Source of the DNA: Pseudomonadales bacterium
Lineage (GTDB): Bacteria; Pseudomonadota; Gammaproteobacteria; Pseudomonadales; Ketobacteraceae
Length of the DNA: 47,654 nt
Direction: 5' to 3'
Assembly: GCA_020062665.1 (NCBI GenBank)
Contig: JAGUVW010000056.1
Location: forward strand, 1-47,654
The number at the start of each line of letters is the position of its first letter. Position 1 is the first letter of the stretch. The notes under the pieces were generated by a model, which ran no database searches, was not told the DNA's origin, and saw only the letters and a program-made list of their open reading frames with translations. A program made the translations under genes and the position numbers. Below, piece after piece: positions 8,941-19,038 of the stretch.

Positions 8941-10742
8941 ACGCGCTGCTGCTATCCCTGCAGGATTTTCATTTCGTGCGGCCCTGGTGGCTGCTGGGCA
9001 TTTTGCCGGCGCTGCTGCTGGTGATTTTCCTGTGGAAACGCAAGGCGTCCTACGGCAGTTGGGACAAGGTGATTTCGCCGCATCTGCTGCCCCATCTGAT
9101 GCAGGGCGGCCAGGCGGTGCAGCATCGCGCCCCGCTGTTACTGCTGCTGGCCGGCTGGTTGCTGGCCTGTGTGGCGATGGCCGGGCCTACCTGGCAGAAG
9201 CTGCCGCAGGCGGTGCAGAAAAAAATCGACGCCCAGGTGATCGTGCTGGATCTGTCGCTGTCGATGTATTCCACCGATCTGGCGCCGTCACGCCTGCAGC
9301 GTGCGCGCATGAAACTCACCGACATTCTGCAGCGCAGCGACGAAGGCCTGACCGCGCTGGTGGTATTTGCCGGCACGACCCACGTGGTCACACCGTTGAC
9401 CGATGACAGCAATACGATTCTGAGCATGGTGAACAGCCTGTCGCCGGACATTATGCCCATCAAGGGCAGCAATGCGGTGGCCGCCGTGAAAAAGGCGCTG
9501 GATGTGTTCAAGCAGGGCGGCATCAGCGAAGGTCGCATTCTGCTGATGACGGATGGCGTGCCCGGCAATTTCATCGATGAACTGCGCCCGCTGGTCACGG
9601 CATCCACGCCACTGTCCATCATGGGCATCGGCACCCGCGACGGCGCGCCGATTCCGCTGCCCGATGGCACCTTCGTCAAAGGCTCCGACGGCCAGATCGT
9701 GGTGCCGCGCCTGAATATCGATTCGCTCAAACAGGCAGCGCGTCAGCTGGGTGGTCGCTTCAGCACCCTGAGCACGTCCGACGACGATCTGAACTACCTG
9801 CTGGCGGATACTCGCCTGCTGGGCGGTAACGAGATCAAGGATGCGCGCCGCGAATTCGACGTGTGGGACGAAGCCGGCCCCTGGCTGGTGTTGTTGCTGC
9901 TGCCGCTGGCAGCGCTGGGCTATCGTCGCGGCTGGCTGGGCGCGCTGTTGCCGCCGCTGGTGCTGGGCGTCGGCCTGTTCGGGCATTCAGCGCCGGCATC
10001 CGCCTTCGACTGGGCCGATCTGTGGAAAACCCCCGACCAGCAGGGCCAGCAACTGCTGCGCGAAGGCAATCCCAAGGCCGCCGCCGAAACCTTCGAAAAT
10101 CCCGGCTGGAAAGGCACCAGCTATTATCGCGGCGGGGATTTCGAGGCCGCCGCCAAAACGTTCGCCGAGCAGGATGCCGCCGACAGCCAGTACAACCTGG
10201 GCAACGCCCTGGCCCGCCAGCAGAAATTCGACGACGCCATCGCCGCCTATGAAAATGTGCTGAAGCAGAATCCCGAGCACGAAGACGCCAAATTCAATCT
10301 GGATCTGGTGAAACAGCTGAAGGAACAACAGCAACAGCAGGAAAACCAGAACAGCGACGACCAGTCTGATTCCCAGGACAAGCAACAGCAGGACAAGCAG
10401 GATCAGGAACAGAACGACGAGAACCAGCAGGATCAGCAGCAAAGCGATCAGCAGGACGAGCAGGAACAAAACCAGCAGCAACAGGATCAACAGAAACAAG
10501 AGCAGGACGAAAAGTCACGGCAGCAAGAGCAGCCCAAGCCGGAAGAACAGGAACAGGATCAGCAGGAACAACAACAGCAGCCCATGCCCCAGCCGCAGGA
10601 GCTGGAGCAGTCGGAAGACCAGCAGGCACTGGAACAATGGCTGCGGCGGATTCCCGACGATCCGGGCGGCCTGTTGCGCCGCAAGTTCCAGAAAGAAACC
10701 CAATTACACAAGGCACCTTCCAACGGAGATTCAACATGGTAA
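8937..10742 (+). CDS. batB: BatB-type VWA protein with fused TPR (BatC) and Gln-rich tail
   Basis: 601 aa. N-terminal membrane helices (WLLGILPALLLVIFLW; LLLLAGWLLACVAMAGP) are followed by a VWA domain with MIDAS DLSLSMYST (DxSxS). A further membrane helix pair lies near 305-345. Then comes a TPR segment (about 350-455: YYRGGDFEAAAKTF; YNLGNALARQQKFDDAIAAY), equivalent to the separate BatC protein of other phyla. Residues about 455-570 are an extreme Gln/Asp/Glu low-complexity stretch. The C-terminus ends in LEQWLRRIPDDPGGLLRRKF, the usual ending of this family. The last seven bases overlap batD. Confidence 0.93.
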   Translation: MNALLLSLQDFHFVRPWWLLGILPALLLVIFLWKRKASYGSWDKVISPHLLPHLMQGGQAVQHRAPLLLLLAGWLLACVAMAGPTWQKLPQAVQKKIDAQVIVLDLSLSMYSTDLAPSRLQRARMKLTDILQRSDEGLTALVVFAGTTHVVTPLTDDSNTILSMVNSLSPDIMPIKGSNAVAAVKKALDVFKQGGISEGRILLMTDGVPGNFIDELRPLVTASTPLSIMGIGTRDGAPIPLPDGTFVKGSDGQIVVPRLNIDSLKQAARQLGGRFSTLSTSDDDLNYLLADTRLLGGNEIKDARREFDVWDEAGPWLVLLLLPLAALGYRRGWLGALLPPLVLGVGLFGHSAPASAFDWADLWKTPDQQGQQLLREGNPKAAAETFENPGWKGTSYYRGGDFEAAAKTFAEQDAADSQYNLGNALARQQKFDDAIAAYENVLKQNPEHEDAKFNLDLVKQLKEQQQQQENQNSDDQSDSQDKQQQDKQDQEQNDENQQDQQQSDQQDEQEQNQQQQDQQKQEQDEKSRQQEQPKPEEQEQDQQEQQQQPMPQPQELEQSEDQQALEQWLRRIPDDPGGLLRRKFQKETQLHKAPSNGDSTW

Positions 10743-12442
10743 GCCCGTTGCGCATCCTGGCGCTGTTGTTGCTGATGCTCATCGCCCCGCTGACCTGGGC
10801 CGTGAATCTGGACGTGAAGCTGGATTCTGCCGAGATTGCCGCCGGCGACACTGTCACCCTCACCGTCACCGTGGATGAACAGTCCTTTGGCGAAGCACCG
10901 GATTTTTCCCCGCTGAAAAATGATTTCGAGATCATTTCCAATCGCCAGAGTTCGCAGTTCAGCATGACGAACGGCCAGATCACGTCCACTTCCAGCTGGA
11001 TTCTGGCGCTGCTGCCGAAGAAGGAAGGTTTCATTGCCATTCCGCCGCTGACGTACGGCAAGCAGACCAGCAAGCCGCTGAAGCTGCATGTCACCCAGCG
11101 CCGGCAGGTGGATTCGGTGAACAGCAACGAAGTGATCTTCATGGACGCGCAGGTGGACAAGAAGGATGTCTACGTGCAGGAACAGGTGATCTACACCGTG
11201 CGCCTGTATCGCCGCATCGACCTGCACGAATCGTCGTACACGCCACCGAAGGTCGACAGCGCGGTGATGGAAGCTCTGGGCAACCAGCGCGAATACACCT
11301 CCACCGTGGACGGCCGCAGCTACAAGATCATCGAGCTGCGCTACGCGGTGTTCCCGCAGAAGAGCGGCACGCTGGAGATTCCGCCGGCGCAGATCGTGGG
11401 CACGATTTTCCTCGGCAACAATCGCAGCTTCATGTTCGATCCGTTCAATGGCCGCCAGATCCGGCGCCAGACACCGGAGGTGAAAATCAACGTTCGCCCG
11501 CAGCCGGCCAACTATCCCGCCGACAAGCCCTGGCTGCCCGCCCGTTCGCTGAAACTGCGCGAAAGCTGGACGCCGGATGACACCCAGCTGCAGGTGGGCG
11601 AACCGGTGACCCGTCACGTGACGCTGGAGGCCGAAGGGCTGGCGCAATCCGTGCTGCCGCCACTGAGCATGCCGGCCAGCGACGCTGTGAAGATCTATCC
11701 CGAGCAACCGGAAATCACCAGCAATATCGGCCCCCGCGGCATGCTCAGCACCCGCAAGGAAAATTTCGCCATCATCGCCACCCAGGCTGGCAAGGTGACG
11801 CTGCCGCCGGTGGAAGTGACCTGGTGGGATGTGGATGACGAAAAGATCAAGGTGGCGAAACTGCCGGCCCGCACCGTGACCGTGAGTGGCGCCGCGCGTC
11901 AGGCGCAAACCGACGCCCAGCCCCAGGCACCGCTGGCAGCGCCGCCGGAAGACACGGCACCGCAATCCCTGAGCACATCCGGCAATACCACCTGGCAATG
12001 GATTGCGCTGGTGGCGCTGGTGCTGTGGCTGGCGACATTGGCAGCACTGGGCATGCTGTTCTGGCGCCGCCGCAAACCGGTGGCAGCGGAGCAGGTCAAA
12101 ACGGAAACGCCCTTCAGCCGTCAGGCAGAAAAATTCGCGCGCGCCGCACTGCTGGATGCCTGCGCCCGCAACGACGCCAAAGCCGCACGCAAGCAGCTGA
12201 TCGAACTCTATCGGCAGATTTTCCAGTCCGCCGCCATCCACAATCTCGACGATGTGCTGGAACAGACACCGGATCAGAATCTGGCCACATCGTTGCGCGC
12301 GCTGGATGCTGCGCTGTACACCACCCGCAGCGCTGGCTGGACAGGTGCCGGACTGCTGGACAAGGTGAACGCCGCACTGGAAAAGCGGGCCAAGGCCGAC
12401 GCCCAGCCGCAGTCCCATCTGGCGCCGCTGTTTCCGACCTGA
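10736..12442 (+). CDS. batD: BatD, oxygen-tolerance family protein
   Basis: 568 aa from the ATG at 10736 with GGAG upstream; the frame is open 33 codons further back, but that part lies inside batB. A signal peptide (ILALLLLMLIAPLTWA) leads to a large periplasmic region of Ig-like beta domains (LDSAEIAAGDTVTLTVTV; YVQEQVIYTVRLYRR), characteristic of BatD. A membrane helix near residue 430 (WIALVALVLWLATLAALGML) and a cytoplasmic helical tail follow. It probably forms the periplasmic part of the BatA/BatB complex (family inference). Last gene of the operon. Confidence 0.92.
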   Translation: MVSPLRILALLLLMLIAPLTWAVNLDVKLDSAEIAAGDTVTLTVTVDEQSFGEAPDFSPLKNDFEIISNRQSSQFSMTNGQITSTSSWILALLPKKEGFIAIPPLTYGKQTSKPLKLHVTQRRQVDSVNSNEVIFMDAQVDKKDVYVQEQVIYTVRLYRRIDLHESSYTPPKVDSAVMEALGNQREYTSTVDGRSYKIIELRYAVFPQKSGTLEIPPAQIVGTIFLGNNRSFMFDPFNGRQIRRQTPEVKINVRPQPANYPADKPWLPARSLKLRESWTPDDTQLQVGEPVTRHVTLEAEGLAQSVLPPLSMPASDAVKIYPEQPEITSNIGPRGMLSTRKENFAIIATQAGKVTLPPVEVTWWDVDDEKIKVAKLPARTVTVSGAARQAQTDAQPQAPLAAPPEDTAPQSLSTSGNTTWQWIALVALVLWLATLAALGMLFWRRRKPVAAEQVKTETPFSRQAEKFARAALLDACARNDAKAARKQLIELYRQIFQSAAIHNLDDVLEQTPDQNLATSLRALDAALYTTRSAGWTGAGLLDKVNAALEKRAKADAQPQSHLAPLFPT

Positions 12443-12530
12443 GCGGCACAATCGCTGCTAAGCTGAATGACACGGGATGCGTGCGAGCCACGCTCCGGCC
12501 AGCAAACAGCCAAAGGTCACCCACACGATC

Positions 12531-14369
12531 ATGCGATGGTTATGGCCCATTCTGCTGCTCCTGATGTCATTGCCCGCCCAGGCGGGTAATCAGGCCACCC
12601 TGTTCGAATCCGCTGTCGAGATCGGACAGACAGATCGTACCCTGGCGCTGAGCGAACAGCTGCTGTATCGCGCCGATCCCGACCGAACGCTGACCGCCCC
12701 CCTCATCGCCGCCACTGGCCACGCGCTGGAATGGACTCAAAGTCCGGACGCCATCCCCAATCTGGGCCTGGGCGCCCCGCCCCACTGGTTTACTGTTCGC
12801 CTTGCCAATACCTCGCCGGAAGACTGGAGCGGCCTGCTGGAAATGTCCTACACCATGATCGATGTGCTGGATGTGTACGTCGCGCATGGCGGAGACGTGA
12901 TCAAGGTGGCGGAGATTGGCGATCAGCGCCCCTTCAGCAACCGCCTGCTGGCCCATCGTAACTTTCTGGTGCCCATCACGGTGCCGGCGCAGGATTCCGT
13001 GCGCCTCATCATGCTGGGTGAATCCGCGGGCGCCCTGAAGTTCCCCCTCGATCTGTGGCGCATGCCCGCATTTTTCGATCACGACCAGCACGCACTGGCG
13101 CCGCAAATCCTGTTTGCCGGCATCATGCTTGCGCTGGTGCTGTACAACTTCTTTCTGCTGCTGGCCACCCGCGACTGGAACTACCTGTGGTATGTGCTCA
13201 GCATGGTGTCGATCAGCTTTGTCGTCATGAGCTTTCACGGCATTCTGGCTCAGTACGCCTGGCCCAACACTCCCGCGCTGAACAATCCGGTGCTGGTGGG
13301 GGCCATCAGCACCAACATTTTTTCTGCCACGATATTTGCCTACTCGTTTCTGAATCTGAAGCGGTTCGCACGCTGGGTGGCAATACTGTTCCTGGGTCAC
13401 AGCGCTGCCGGCGCGCTGGTGTTTATGCTGAACCTGTTCCTGCCCTATGCAATCACCATCAAACTCGCCGCGCTGTTTTCTGTGACAGGCGCCACCATGG
13501 GCATCTGTACCGGCATCTATCTGTGGTACCGGGGCGAAGTCCTGGCGCGGTTCTATACGCTGGCCTGGTTTCTGCTGCTGGCCGGCAGCGTCACCATCAC
13601 CTTCAGCCACATGGGATTCCTGCCCAGTTATCTGATTTTCACGCACGGACAGCAGATCGGCGCCGTGGCCGAAGGCTTGCTGCTGTCGTTCGCACTGGCC
13701 TATCGCATCAACATGGAACGGCAGCAACGCTTTCAGGCCCAGGCCGACTTGCTGAGGGTGCAAACCGAAGCCAATCAGCAGCTGGAGCAAAAGGTGCAGG
13801 AACGCACGGCGGAGTTGCAGGCCGCCAACGAGAAGCTGCGGGAAGCATCTGCCACGGACGGGCTGACGCAGGTCAGAAACCGTTACTTCTTTGATGAGAA
13901 GCTCGCCCACGAGTGGCAGAAGAATACTCGCGGCAACAATCAGATGAGCCTGCTGATGATCGACGGCGATCACTTCAAGTCCATCAACGACACCCATGGC
14001 CACCGCTGCGGCGATGCGGTGCTGAAACAGATTGCCGCCATTCTCAACGCGTCGGTACAGCGTGCCGGAGATTTCGTGGCCCGCTATGGTGGCGAGGAGT
14101 TCACCATCCTGCTATGCCACACGGATCTGCAAGGCGCCGCCATCGTTGCAGAAAGAATCTGCCGCACGGTGGAGAGCACACCATTGGACTGGGAAGACAA
14201 GACTATTCATTTTACCGTCAGCATCGGTGTCGCCAACCAGCTGCCTTCGCGCGACAGCCATCCACAAGGCCTGTTGCAACAAGCCGACGAAGCACTGTAC
14301 AAGGCCAAGGAAAACGGCCGCAATCGCGTGATGCTATACACCCAGAACGGCATTACTGCCTATCCATGA
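12531..14369 (+). CDS. Membrane diguanylate cyclase, 7TMR-DISM plus GGDEF
   Basis: 612 aa from the ATG at 12531 (MRWLWPILLLLMSLPAQA, a signal peptide); an upstream ATG at 12477 is less likely. Residues about 30-175 form a periplasmic 7TMR-DISMED2 sensor domain that may bind carbohydrate or another ligand. Seven membrane helices follow (about 185-385), then a coiled coil (QANQQLEQKVQERTAELQ) and a GGDEF domain. The active site GGEEF (520-524) is intact, and RAGD (511-514) five residues upstream is a proper inhibitory I-site, so the enzyme should make c-di-GMP with product feedback. The stop overlaps the next gene. Confidence 0.93.
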   Translation: MRWLWPILLLLMSLPAQAGNQATLFESAVEIGQTDRTLALSEQLLYRADPDRTLTAPLIAATGHALEWTQSPDAIPNLGLGAPPHWFTVRLANTSPEDWSGLLEMSYTMIDVLDVYVAHGGDVIKVAEIGDQRPFSNRLLAHRNFLVPITVPAQDSVRLIMLGESAGALKFPLDLWRMPAFFDHDQHALAPQILFAGIMLALVLYNFFLLLATRDWNYLWYVLSMVSISFVVMSFHGILAQYAWPNTPALNNPVLVGAISTNIFSATIFAYSFLNLKRFARWVAILFLGHSAAGALVFMLNLFLPYAITIKLAALFSVTGATMGICTGIYLWYRGEVLARFYTLAWFLLLAGSVTITFSHMGFLPSYLIFTHGQQIGAVAEGLLLSFALAYRINMERQQRFQAQADLLRVQTEANQQLEQKVQERTAELQAANEKLREASATDGLTQVRNRYFFDEKLAHEWQKNTRGNNQMSLLMIDGDHFKSINDTHGHRCGDAVLKQIAAILNASVQRAGDFVARYGGEEFTILLCHTDLQGAAIVAERICRTVESTPLDWEDKTIHFTVSIGVANQLPSRDSHPQGLLQQADEALYKAKENGRNRVMLYTQNGITAYP

Positions 14370-15049
14370 TGATCTTGCGATGGACGTTGATGATGCTTGT
14401 GCTGGTGTCGGCCGCCTGCTCCACCCGCCCCCATGCGATCGTCACGCCATCCGTGCCCGCGCAACCGGCCACGAAAAAAATCTTCGTCATCAATCACGGC
14501 TGGCACACCGGATTCGTGGTGAGCGCGAGCGACATGCACGCACGGCTGCCGGCATTGCAACAACGCTTTCCCGCTGCGACGCAGCTGGAGTTTGGCTGGG
14601 GTGATCACCGCTTCTACCAGTCGGAAAATTTTTCATCGGGCCTGGCTTTGCGCGCCATCCTCTGGCCCACCGCCACGGTGATGCACGTGGTGGCGCTGCC
14701 TGCTGATGTGCAACGGCATTTTCCTGCCAGCGCAGTGCGTGAAGTCTGTCTGAGTCCAGTCCACTTGCAGGGCTTGCTGCAATTTCTGGCCAGCAGTTTC
14801 GATCACGCGCACGGCGCATTGCCGCAACCACTCGGAAAAGGACTCTACGGCGACAGCGCGTTCTATCCCGGCGCCGGTGGCTATCATCTGTTCAACACCT
14901 GCAACGTGTGGACAGCCCGTGGTTTAAAAAGCGCGGGATTCGATATCACGCCATCCCTGCATGTGACCGCCGACAGCATTCTGCGTTTTCTGGATGGGCA
15001 GGATGGGCGTCGTTGCGCACCCACCACATCAGCGCGTGACACGCGATAG
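14366..15049 (+). CDS. DUF2459 (TIGR02117-type) lipoprotein
   Basis: 227 aa; the ATG at 14366 overlaps the stop of the cyclase gene (ATGA), so the two are translationally coupled. The N-terminus is a lipoprotein signal (LMMLVLVSAAC, Cys at the lipobox). The mature part has the DUF2459 hallmarks VINHGWHTGFVV, FGWGDHRFYQ and HLFNTCNVWTARGLK, resembling a cysteine/histidine hydrolase-like fold. No activity is established for the family that I know of. Coupling to a 7TMR-DISM cyclase suggests an envelope-linked role. Confidence 0.85.
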   Translation: MMILRWTLMMLVLVSAACSTRPHAIVTPSVPAQPATKKIFVINHGWHTGFVVSASDMHARLPALQQRFPAATQLEFGWGDHRFYQSENFSSGLALRAILWPTATVMHVVALPADVQRHFPASAVREVCLSPVHLQGLLQFLASSFDHAHGALPQPLGKGLYGDSAFYPGAGGYHLFNTCNVWTARGLKSAGFDITPSLHVTADSILRFLDGQDGRRCAPTTSARDTR

Positions 15050-15465
15050 CCTGATCGCTGGAAATCTCACCACTGTCCTTGGTGGTCTGTTGATTTCGCA
15101 CACATAAATCTGGATTGGATCCTCCAAATTCAGACGCGATGAGCGGATCACTTCTGCGCCAATTTTCTTTTCGCCTAAATGCGTTAGCACCTAAACATCT
15201 GACTTACTTTGACCCGCCGCATACCTACACCTAACATGAATATCAGGGAGTGCAGAAAATTGAGCAAAGGAAAATTCTGGCTCAATTTGTAGGGATTAAA
15301 AACGGAGACAGGCATGCGCAACGTGCAAGGGAGATTCACCAATCTGCATGTTGCGGATCGATGCCTTCGGCGAGTACGGCCTGTTCCGTCAACCAATACC
15401 CCTGCAAACGGGTACATATCGATTACCAGGAATGACTACGCGCCTGTGTTTTCCGGTTACGTGCC
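15050..15465. other. Gene-free spacer before the signalling operon
   Basis: 416 bp with no convincing gene, terminator or repeat. It contains short frames only (for example 15250-15435, 61 codons, no ribosome binding site and no recognisable sequence). It is AT-richer than its surroundings and presumably holds the promoter of the downstream six-gene operon, but I cannot point to a clean -35/-10 pair. Confidence 0.5.
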
Positions 15466-18400
15466 ATGAAGCTGGCTGACAGCATCAATTTCAACAACCC
15501 CATTCAGGCATGGGAAACCAATGTGCTGGAAGCCATTTCCGCACATTTGCCGCTGCGCGACATACTCGACCGCATTACGCTGGGAATCGAGCACATCGCC
15601 ACCGAATCGAAAGCAACCATTCTGCTGGTGAATCCGGTGGACAACTGCCTGTATTACGGATCTGCACCCAATCTGCCCGCCGAGTTTGTCCGGGCCACCG
15701 ATGGAACTCACATTGCAGAAGGATCGGGTGTGTGCGGCACATGCGCCTTCCGACGTCAGCAAGTGATTGCCACCCACATCGATGACGACGTGCAATTTGC
15801 CCGCTTTCACACCGTACTGCGCAAATATGGGCTGAAATCCTGCTGGTCTACCCCTGTGCTGGACTCAAACGACAACATTATCGCCACGTTCGCACTGTAC
15901 TACCACGACAACCGTTATCCGTCGGAACAGGACCTGCAACTGATTGCCCGCTGCACACATATTGTGGGAATCACCATCGAACGGGAAAACCGGCAGAAAG
16001 CGCTGGTGGAAAGTGAGGAACGTTTCCGGGGAGTGTTCGCCGGCGCCAGCCTGGGCATCGCCATCAGCGACCTGTCCGGCCGCATCATCCGCGCCAACCC
16101 TGCGTACTGCATGATGCTGGGATACAACGAGGATGAGCTGACCGAGCGCAGAATTCTGGACGTTACTCACCCTGACGACCGCGAGCGCAACAAGACAGAG
16201 CTGGAACATCTGCTCAGCAACAGAATCCCCAGCTTCATCATTGAGAAACGCTACCTGCACAAACAGGGCCATGTGGTCTGGGGACGGCTATGCGTGTCCC
16301 TGCTGCGTTCGGCCTCCGGCCAGCCTTCCAGCATCATTGCCATCGGCGAAGACATCACCACACAGAAAAAGACCCAGGAACAGCTGCGCCTGCTGAACGC
16401 CAGCATCCAAAGACTGAATGACATTGTGATGATTACCGAAGCGGAACCCATCAGCGAACCGGGACCCCGCATTTTGTTTGTCAACGATGCGTTCGAACGT
16501 CACACCGGTTATTCCCGCGAAGAAGTCATCGGCCGTTCGCCGCGTTTTCTGCGCGGCCCGAATACCCAACCGGAAGTCAACCAACGCATACGCAAAGCGC
16601 TGGAGCGCTGGCAACCGGTGCGCGAGGAAATCATCAACTACAAAAAGAACGGCGAGGAATTCTGGCTGGAACTGGACATCGTGCCGGTGGCAGATGACAC
16701 CGGCTGGTTCACCCACTGGGTGGCCGTTGAACGTGACATCACGGAACGCAAGCGCACCGAGCAGGTGCTGGCCAGCAGCCAGGCATTCCTGCGCATGGCA
16801 TCCCACATGGTGCGTCTGGGCGCCTGGGCCGTGAACCTGCCCGATATGGAGGTTGAGTGGTCGGAAGAAGTGCGCACCATTCACGGTGTAGATAACCACT
16901 ATGAACCCCGCGTAGAGAATGCTCTGGACTTTTATACCGCGGATAGCAGGAGCATCATCCAGGAAGCTTTCCAGCGCTGCGCCAACGATGGCGAACCTTA
17001 CGATCTGGAGCTGCAGGTCAACACAGCAGATGGACGCTCCATCTGGGTACGCTCTGTAGCGGAAGCAGTGCGCGATGCCAATGGAAAAATCGTGCGCGTG
17101 CAGGGCGCCTTTCAGGACATTACCACCACCAAACAGGAAGAGCTGGAACGGCAGCGACTAGCAGCCCAACTGGATAACACGCTGGAAAGCATGTCGGACG
17201 CATTCTTTCTGCTGGACAGGGACTGGCAGTTCACCTACCTGAACAGCGAGGCGGAACGTGTACTGGAGCGTCCTCGCGAAGAACTTCTTCACAAAACGAT
17301 TTGGGACGAATTTCCCGAGGCGGCGGAAACCGTCGCTTTCAATGAATACCATATGGCGATGGATCAGGGTTTCAGTCGCCATTTTGAAATGTACTATCCG
17401 CCACTGGAAAACTGGTTCGAAATCAACGCCTATCCTTCATCCCAGGGCCTGGCTGTGTATTTCCGCGTTGTCACCGGGCGTCGCCAGGCAGAACAGGCGC
17501 TGCGCCAAAGCGAGGAACGTTTCCGCCTGCTGTCGAAGGCAACCAATGACGCCATTTGGGATTGGGATCTGGTGTCCGATGCCATCTGGTGGAACGAAGG
17601 GTTTGAAACCCTGTTCGGTTACCGGCGCACGGAACTCGAACCCGATAGCCGCTCCTGGACCAGCCGCATTCATCCCGACGAGAGAGACCGCGTTACCTGC
17701 CAGATTTACGCCGTCATCGACGGCGAGGCAAATGACTGGACTGACCGCTATCGATTCCTGCACAAGGACGGCTTCTATGTCCATGTGGAAGATCGCGGCC
17801 AGGTCATCCGTGATCAGGATGGGAAGGCTGTCCGCATGGTGGGAGGCATGAAGGATCTGACCCAGCAACTGGCGCTGGAAGAACAACTGCGGCAGTCGCA
17901 GCGACTGGAATCAGTCGGCCAGCTTACCGGTGGCGTAGCGCATGACTTCAACAATCTACTGACAGTTATTCTCGGCAACGCAGAACTACTGGCTGAAGAA
18001 CTGGCGACCGACGCCAACCTGCATCCACTGGCTGCAATGATTGCCAACGCCGCACAAAGTGGCGCGGAGCTGACTCAGCGTCTGCTTGCATTCGCTCGAC
18101 GTCAGGCCCTGGATCCTCGCCCAGTGGATATCAACCTCTTGGTAGCGGGAATGGAACCTTTGCTGCGCCGCACGCTGGGTGAGCACATCGACATCCAGTT
18201 CCTGTTGGAAAAATCCCTGCCTCCCGCACTGGTGGATTCCGTACAACTGGAAAGCGCCCTGCTCAACCTGTGCCTGAATGCCCGTGATGCCATGCCCAAC
18301 GGCGGGCGACTGTGCATTGAAACTGCGCTGTTCAGCCTGCAATCGCTGGGATACTCCCATATCGATGTGGGACTGGCACCGGGCCGCTACCTGATGCTGG

Positions 18401-19032
18401 CAGTATCCGACAACGGCAGCGGCATCGCGCCCGAAAACATGCCCCGCGTATTCGATCCCTTCTTTACCACCAAGGACAAGGGCAAGGGAACCGGGTTGGG
18501 CATGGCCATGGTGTACGGATTTATCAAGCAGTCCGGTGGGCACATCAATCTCTTTTCGGAACCCGGCCAGGGCACCACGGTAAAACTCTACCTGCCCCTG
18601 GCCACGAGCGAACCGGTAATCCCGCCAAAAGCCTCGAAAACCGTCTCAGATCCCGGCGGCAGTGAAACCATTTTACTTGTGGAGGATGACGAAATGGTGC
18701 GCCGCTTCGCTCACGATCAACTCGTATCGTTGGGCTATCGAGTACTCACTGCACCGGATGGCCCCCACGCACTGACAATACTGCGGCGCCCAGATCCCAT
18801 TGACCTGCTGTTCACCGATGTGGTGATGCCCCATGGATTGAGTGGCCGCGAACTGGCCGATAAGGCGAGGGTGATCCGCCCGACCATCAAAGTGTTGTAC
18901 ACATCCGGCTATACAGAAAACGCCTTTGTCGATCATGGACATCTGGATGCAGGCATTGATCTGCTGAACAAACCCTATCGCCGCGCGGAACTTGCAAACA
19001 AGATCCGCGCGGCGCTGGACAGGGAGGACTGA
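15466..19032 (+). CDS. Hybrid sensor histidine kinase, GAF-PASx5-HisKA-HATPase-REC
   Basis: 1188 aa, no membrane segment, so a cytoplasmic sensor. Domain order: GAF (about 15-175, SGVCGTCAF), five PAS modules (about 183-305, 312-428, 433-560, 565-685, 690-805), HisKA with phospho-acceptor H826 in GGVAHDFNNLL, HATPase (DNGSGIAP, GKGTGLGMAM) and a C-terminal receiver with D1118 (LLFTDVVMP). The kinase core looks like the FixL/NtrB-like HWE-free class with a CheY-type receiver. The second PAS carries GRSPRFLRGPNTQ (356-368), the LOV-domain core without its photoactive cysteine, so it is not a flavin photoreceptor. The start codon has a weak ribosome binding site. First gene of a six-gene operon; the next starts six bases later. 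Confidence 0.93.
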   Translation: MKLADSINFNNPIQAWETNVLEAISAHLPLRDILDRITLGIEHIATESKATILLVNPVDNCLYYGSAPNLPAEFVRATDGTHIAEGSGVCGTCAFRRQQVIATHIDDDVQFARFHTVLRKYGLKSCWSTPVLDSNDNIIATFALYYHDNRYPSEQDLQLIARCTHIVGITIERENRQKALVESEERFRGVFAGASLGIAISDLSGRIIRANPAYCMMLGYNEDELTERRILDVTHPDDRERNKTELEHLLSNRIPSFIIEKRYLHKQGHVVWGRLCVSLLRSASGQPSSIIAIGEDITTQKKTQEQLRLLNASIQRLNDIVMITEAEPISEPGPRILFVNDAFERHTGYSREEVIGRSPRFLRGPNTQPEVNQRIRKALERWQPVREEIINYKKNGEEFWLELDIVPVADDTGWFTHWVAVERDITERKRTEQVLASSQAFLRMASHMVRLGAWAVNLPDMEVEWSEEVRTIHGVDNHYEPRVENALDFYTADSRSIIQEAFQRCANDGEPYDLELQVNTADGRSIWVRSVAEAVRDANGKIVRVQGAFQDITTTKQEELERQRLAAQLDNTLESMSDAFFLLDRDWQFTYLNSEAERVLERPREELLHKTIWDEFPEAAETVAFNEYHMAMDQGFSRHFEMYYPPLENWFEINAYPSSQGLAVYFRVVTGRRQAEQALRQSEERFRLLSKATNDAIWDWDLVSDAIWWNEGFETLFGYRRTELEPDSRSWTSRIHPDERDRVTCQIYAVIDGEANDWTDRYRFLHKDGFYVHVEDRGQVIRDQDGKAVRMVGGMKDLTQQLALEEQLRQSQRLESVGQLTGGVAHDFNNLLTVILGNAELLAEELATDANLHPLAAMIANAAQSGAELTQRLLAFARRQALDPRPVDINLLVAGMEPLLRRTLGEHIDIQFLLEKSLPPALVDSVQLESALLNLCLNARDAMPNGGRLCIETALFSLQSLGYSHIDVGLAPGRYLMLAVSDNGSGIAPENMPRVFDPFFTTKDKGKGTGLGMAMVYGFIKQSGGHINLFSEPGQGTTVKLYLPLATSEPVIPPKASKTVSDPGGSETILLVEDDEMVRRFAHDQLVSLGYRVLTAPDGPHALTILRRPDPIDLLFTDVVMPHGLSGRELADKARVIRPTIKVLYTSGYTENAFVDHGHLDAGIDLLNKPYRRAELANKIRAALDRED

Positions 19033-19038
19033 GCCGCC

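Noticed and set aside
10559-12451. A 630-codon open frame on the minus strand opposite batD, and similar long frames at 38814-41129 (+), 45131-46900 (+), 31039-32760 (+) and 12567-14003 (-)
   Set aside because: They lie exactly opposite strongly supported genes, have no recognisable domains and are rich in His/Gln/Arg, as expected for antisense shadows of GC-biased codons.
15466-19032. Blue-light (LOV) photoreceptor kinase
   Set aside because: The conserved cysteine of the LOV core is replaced by proline.
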